Positions 61,048 through 64,000 of a DNA stretch of 64,000 bases are shown here, in pieces (within the stretch, counting starts at the first letter, position 1; every line of letters starts with the position of its first letter). A program made the translations under genes and the position numbers. The notes beneath the pieces were generated by a model. That model did no database searches. It was not told the origin of the DNA and saw nothing but the letters and a program-made list of their open reading frames with translations. The stretch lies in NCBI RefSeq assembly GCF_021654575.1, contig NZ_AP024488.1, positions 5,107,501 through 5,171,500 on the forward strand, given 5' to 3'. The stretch is from Desulfoluna limicola (GTDB lineage: Bacteria; Desulfobacterota; Desulfobacteria; Desulfobacterales; Desulfolunaceae).

Positions 61048-61806
61048 TCAGCCGTGGTAGCGCCGGGTGATCTCGTCGTAGGCAAGGGACGTGCCCCCGA
61101 AGATATCCAGGGCGCTGCCCACGGTGAAGTCGATGGCCCCTTTGCCAAGGGTGTGAATCTTATCGATATCGGAGATCGCGCGGATGCCCCCGGCATAGGT
61201 GAGGGGGAGCCTTCCCCACTGCCCCAGAAGCTCAACCAGAGGCTCTTCGATGCCTGAAACCATGCCCTCCACATCCACGCCGTGGATGAGAAATTCATGG
61301 CAGGAGTCGGCGAGCCGGTCGAGAAGGGGAAGGGTGATCACCTCATCGGTCCACTTCTGCCATCGGTCCGTGACGATGCGGTAACCCTCGTCGCTGCGCC
61401 TGCAGCTGAGGTCCAGAACAAGGCGCTCTTTCCCCACTGTCCTGACCAGCCGGGAGAGGCGCTCCTCGTCAATCCTGCCGTCATGGAAGACGTGGGATGT
61501 GACGATGATGGACGAGGCCCCCCGGTCGAGCCAGGTTCTGGCGTTGTCACTCGTGATGCCCCCCCCAACCTGCATGCCGTCTGGCCAGGCGGCCAGGGCC
61601 TCACAGGCCGCCTCCTCGTTACCGGCACCCAGCTGGATGATATGGCCTCCGGTGAGGCCGTCTTTCCGGTAGAGTTCGGCAAACCACGACGCAGGATGGG
61701 TGGCGGCGAAATTGGTGGTGGGGGCATCGTCACCGTCTTTCAACGTGCCGCCCACGATTTGTTTGACGACCCCCTGATGGAGGTCGATGCAGGGTCTGAA
61801 TTTCAT
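61048..61806 (-). CDS. hisA: Eukaryote-type HisA (HIS6-like) ribotide isomerase
   Basis: A 252-residue TIM barrel that would isomerise ProFAR to PRFAR in histidine synthesis. It resembles fungal HIS6 more than usual bacterial HisA: FRPCIDLHQGVVKQIVGGTL, THPASWFAELYRKDG, VGGGI, VLDLSCRR, FLIHGVDVEGM, LTYAGGI and GSALDIFGG. The catalytic Asp is the one in CIDLH, and the second is in the HGVDVEG block. No other his gene is adjacent. The gene lies 23 nt upstream of the QueD gene's stop on the same strand. Confidence 0.85.
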   Translation of the reverse strand: MKFRPCIDLHQGVVKQIVGGTLKDGDDAPTTNFAATHPASWFAELYRKDGLTGGHIIQLGAGNEEAACEALAAWPDGMQVGGGITSDNARTWLDRGASSIIVTSHVFHDGRIDEERLSRLVRTVGKERLVLDLSCRRSDEGYRIVTDRWQKWTDEVITLPLLDRLADSCHEFLIHGVDVEGMVSGIEEPLVELLGQWGRLPLTYAGGIRAISDIDKIHTLGKGAIDFTVGSALDIFGGTSLAYDEITRRYHG

Positions 61807-61829
61807 GGCAAGCTATCCCGGAAAGAGTA

Positions 61830-62201
61830 TCAATCGGCAATGTAAGTGGCGCAGGAGTTTTCAGATTCCCAGGCTGAGACGCGGGACACCTTGATTCCGT
61901 CCACGTTTACGCGCCGTTCCAGCTCTTTGGCGATGTACATGGCGATGTGCTCCGATGATGCGGGGGCTTCGCTGAAGATCTCAAGTTCATTGAGGTACTT
62001 GTGGTCCAGGGTGTTGATGACCTCTTTGAGCTCCTTTTTGATGATGCCGAAGTCCATGAGGACGCCGCCCTTGTCGAGCTTTTCTCCCTGGACGTACACT
62101 TCCACGTGCCAGTTGTGGCCGTGGAGGTTTTCACACTGCTTGCCCACCATGGTGAGTTTGTGGGCGGCTGCAAAACGAGTCGTAACTTTCAATTCAAACA
62201 T
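61830..62201 (-). CDS. queD: 6-carboxytetrahydropterin synthase QueD
   Basis: A 123-residue enzyme of the pterin synthase family that converts dihydroneopterin triphosphate to 6-carboxytetrahydropterin for queuosine. The zinc ligands are His in AAAHKL and the pair in LHGHNW; the catalytic Cys is in KQCENLHGHN, and the active-site LDHKYLN and SAWESENSCATY blocks are present. Start ATG 62201 follows AAAGGAG. It precedes hisA on the same strand, 23 nt away. Confidence 0.92.
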   Translation of the reverse strand: MFELKVTTRFAAAHKLTMVGKQCENLHGHNWHVEVYVQGEKLDKGGVLMDFGIIKKELKEVINTLDHKYLNELEIFSEAPASSEHIAMYIAKELERRVNVDGIKVSRVSAWESENSCATYIAD

Positions 62202-62351
62202 GGGCTCTCCTTTGGCGTGTGGCACAGGTGTCGCGTCACTTTCGGTCATATAGGGCTCCAACCGGATGGGTTGGAGCCCCGGGGCTCTGTCGGTGTGAAG
62301 CCTTTGGACAATGATCCTTGTGGGACAGGTATCTAACGTATAGCCACAGGG

Positions 62352-63458
62352 CTAATACCCGGACCCCTTGAGGAGGTTTTTCAACCTGTTGCTGAACTTT
62401 TCGGAGTCGAGCTTTTCGAACTCCCGAAGCAGCTTCTCCTGCTTTTTGGAGAGTTTCTTGGGCGTGGTGATCTCCACCTGGATGATCTGGTCGCCCCGTC
62501 GGCCCCCTCGAAGAGAGGGCATGCCCTTGCCGGGGAAGCGGAAGGTGTCCGCATATTGGGTTCCGGCAGGGATCTTGAGGGACTCGTCACCTTCCAGGGT
62601 GGGGATGGTGATGGTGGCCCCAAGGGCTGCCTGGGTGAACGAAATCTCCACCAGGCAGATGATGTCCGTGTCGTTGCGCTGGAAGTGCTTGTGGGGACGG
62701 ACGGAAATGAAGACGTATAGATCGCCGGGGGGGCCTCCGTTGGGGCTGGCTTCCCCTTCGCTGGTGAGGCGCAGGCGGGAGTCGGTGTCCACCCCAGCGG
62801 GGATCTTCAGAGAGACGGTTTTGCTGACAGCGATCTGGCCGCGGCCACGGCATTCCGGGCAGGGGGTCTTGATGGTTTTTCCCCGGCCCTGGCAAGAGGG
62901 GCAGGTGGATCGCACGGTGAAAAACCCCTGGCTCTGTGTGTGCTGTCCCGTGCCGTTGCAGAGATGGCAGACCTCAGGCTCGGTGCCGGGCTTGCACCCG
63001 TTTCCTTCACAGGTGGGGCAGGTCTGGCGCTTGTCCAGCTTGATCTCTTTTTCTGTTCCGAAGGCGGCCTCTTCAAAGTCGATGGTAAGATCATACCGAA
63101 GGTCGGCACCGCGCTGGACACGGCTTCTGCCACGTCCGCGGCCCCCACCCATTCCGAAGAAGTCTTCGAAGATGTCGCCAAAGCTTGAGAAGATGTCATC
63201 AAACCCGCCGGCACCTTGGAAGCCGTTGCCCTCAAGGCCCTGGTGTCCGTACTGGTCGTAGATCTGGCGTTTTTTGGAGTCGGTAAGGACATCGTAAGCT
63301 TCGGCGGCTTCCTTGAACCTGTCCTCAGCCTCTTTGTCTCCCGGGTTTCGGTCGGGATGGTACTTAAGTGCCAGCTTGCGGTATTTCTTTTTTAGCTCCT
63401 CGGCACTCGCGTCGCGATCGACGCCGAGGATTTCGTAGTAGTCTCTTTTCGTCGTCAT
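62352..63458 (-). CDS. dnaJ: Chaperone protein DnaJ
   Basis: A 368-residue full-length DnaJ. The J domain has HPD in KYHPDRNPGD, followed by a Gly/Phe linker (GNGFQGAGGF...GMGGGRGRG). The zinc domain has four CxxCxGxG motifs (CPTCEGNG, CHLCNGTG, CPSCQGRG, CPECRGRG). Two C-terminal beta domains follow. It stimulates DnaK. No dnaK or grpE is within the window. Confidence 0.97.
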   Translation of the reverse strand: MTTKRDYYEILGVDRDASAEELKKKYRKLALKYHPDRNPGDKEAEDRFKEAAEAYDVLTDSKKRQIYDQYGHQGLEGNGFQGAGGFDDIFSSFGDIFEDFFGMGGGRGRGRSRVQRGADLRYDLTIDFEEAAFGTEKEIKLDKRQTCPTCEGNGCKPGTEPEVCHLCNGTGQHTQSQGFFTVRSTCPSCQGRGKTIKTPCPECRGRGQIAVSKTVSLKIPAGVDTDSRLRLTSEGEASPNGGPPGDLYVFISVRPHKHFQRNDTDIICLVEISFTQAALGATITIPTLEGDESLKIPAGTQYADTFRFPGKGMPSLRGGRRGDQIIQVEITTPKKLSKKQEKLLREFEKLDSEKFSNRLKNLLKGSGY

Positions 63459-63703
63459 GTATATTTCCGATACGCTTCCAACAGGTTGTCACGATTGACC
63501 AATTGTGATAGTTCCGTGGTTTGGTCCTGCGATGCGCCCCACTTGGGGCACGGGATCATAGTTTTTATTATCAAAGGCTGCGCAAAACATGCGGCATGGC
63601 CGTTGGCGTGGTTCCGCTACAACACAGGTGCCGTTCATCAGGGCGCACCCCTCCCATGTCGGCAGAACCATGGACTAAATTAAACCAGAATTTGGTGTTG
63701 TCA

Positions 63704-64000
63704 ATGAATAATGTAGAGCTTCCCTTTATCAGGGAGATGTTTGACGCCATTGCCCCGAAGTATGATTTTTTGAATCGAAGCCTGAGCCTGTACCAGGACG
63801 TGATTTGGAGACGCAGGGCCATCGCTTCCCTCAAGCTTGGAAACGGGCGCGGGAAAAAAATGCTCGATGTGGCTTGTGGGACTTGCGATATGGCCATCGA
63901 AGCGGTTCGTCGCACCCAGGGTCGCCTGAGTGTCACCGCCACTGATTTTTCCTTCAACATGCTGGCCCTCGGCAAAACCAAGGTGGCCAAAGAGCCCCAC
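63704..64000 (+). CDS. UbiE/MenG-type methyltransferase, N-terminal fragment
   Basis: The frame from ATG 63704 is open to the window edge (99 codons). IREMFDAIAPKYDFLNRSLSL and the SAM motif LDVACGTCDMAIEA mark the UbiE/COQ5 family, which methylates demethylmenaquinone or its ubiquinone counterpart. The motif usually ends CGTGD; here Gly is Cys (CGTCD). In an anaerobe menaquinone is the likely substrate. No strong ribosome binding site is visible. The C-terminus lies outside the window. Confidence 0.88.
   Translation, partial: MNNVELPFIREMFDAIAPKYDFLNRSLSLYQDVIWRRRAIASLKLGNGRGKKMLDVACGTCDMAIEAVRRTQGRLSVTATDFSFNMLALGKTKVAKEPH

Overview
The window reads as chromosome from a GC-rich, anaerobic Gram-negative bacterium, most likely a Desulfobacterota (sulfate-reducer-type) genome. 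This is inference from gene content: a ferredoxin-dependent indolepyruvate oxidoreductase, an FrhB-like iron-sulfur flavoprotein, many two-component and sigma-54 regulators, an MglA-type GTPase, a flagellar basal-body operon and MJ0042 zinc-ribbon proteins. No rRNA, tRNA, CRISPR array, transposase or prophage was recognised.

Layout. 1-3.2 kb: end of a membrane fusion protein and a complete RND efflux pump. 3.4-4.7 kb: membrane GGDEF diguanylate cyclase with its own promoter and terminator. 5.1-10.2 kb (minus): four tightly coupled genes, receiver protein > MglA-like GTPase > cytoplasmic histidine kinase > receiver-MshEN-PilB/GspE ATPase-double zinc ribbon; this is the strongest candidate for an undescribed system. 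10.6-20.2 kb: housekeeping and small genes (U32 hydroxylase/peptidase, MazG-like, FlgO-like lipoprotein, ribbon-helix-helix protein, acyltransferase, two small membrane proteins, nadE, radical SAM). 20.5-27.8 kb: mnmG, FetAB-like exporter, CbpA-like DnaJ, hpt, acidic zinc-ribbon membrane protein. 28.1-33.9 kb: large acetyl-CoA hydrolase/transferase, lysA, an Lrp-family regulator and an SF2 helicase; near-identical palindromes occur in front of the lrp-lysA operon and of the acetyl-CoA hydrolase gene. 34.1-50.2 kb: HD-GYP response regulator, CheX, CheY, two sigma-54 activators with degenerate receivers, an exported TPR protein, then flgB-flgC-fliE-fliF-fliG-fliH-fliI-fliJ and a MotE-like protein. 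Good -24/-12 promoters lie before the TPR gene and before flgB, which suggests a two-step flagellar cascade. 50.5-52 kb: lipoprotein and PstS-like binding protein. 52.5-56.6 kb: FrhB-like protein with IorA and IorB. 57-64 kb: two metallo-beta-lactamase-fold proteins, a second acyltransferase, a eukaryote-type HisA, QueD, DnaJ and the start of a UbiE/MenG methyltransferase.

A family of interspersed repeats runs through the window. Each arm begins GCCTCCGGCGGC, followed by a short hairpin and further stem modules. Arms usually occur as facing pairs about 140-400 bp apart, and at least eight arms lie within 20 nt of a stop codon with the GCCTCC end nearest the gene. They interrupt the fliI-fliJ and iorA-iorB junctions and, in one case, supply the Shine-Dalgarno sequence of the next gene.

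All product names rest on reading motifs and family resemblance by eye; no database search was run.
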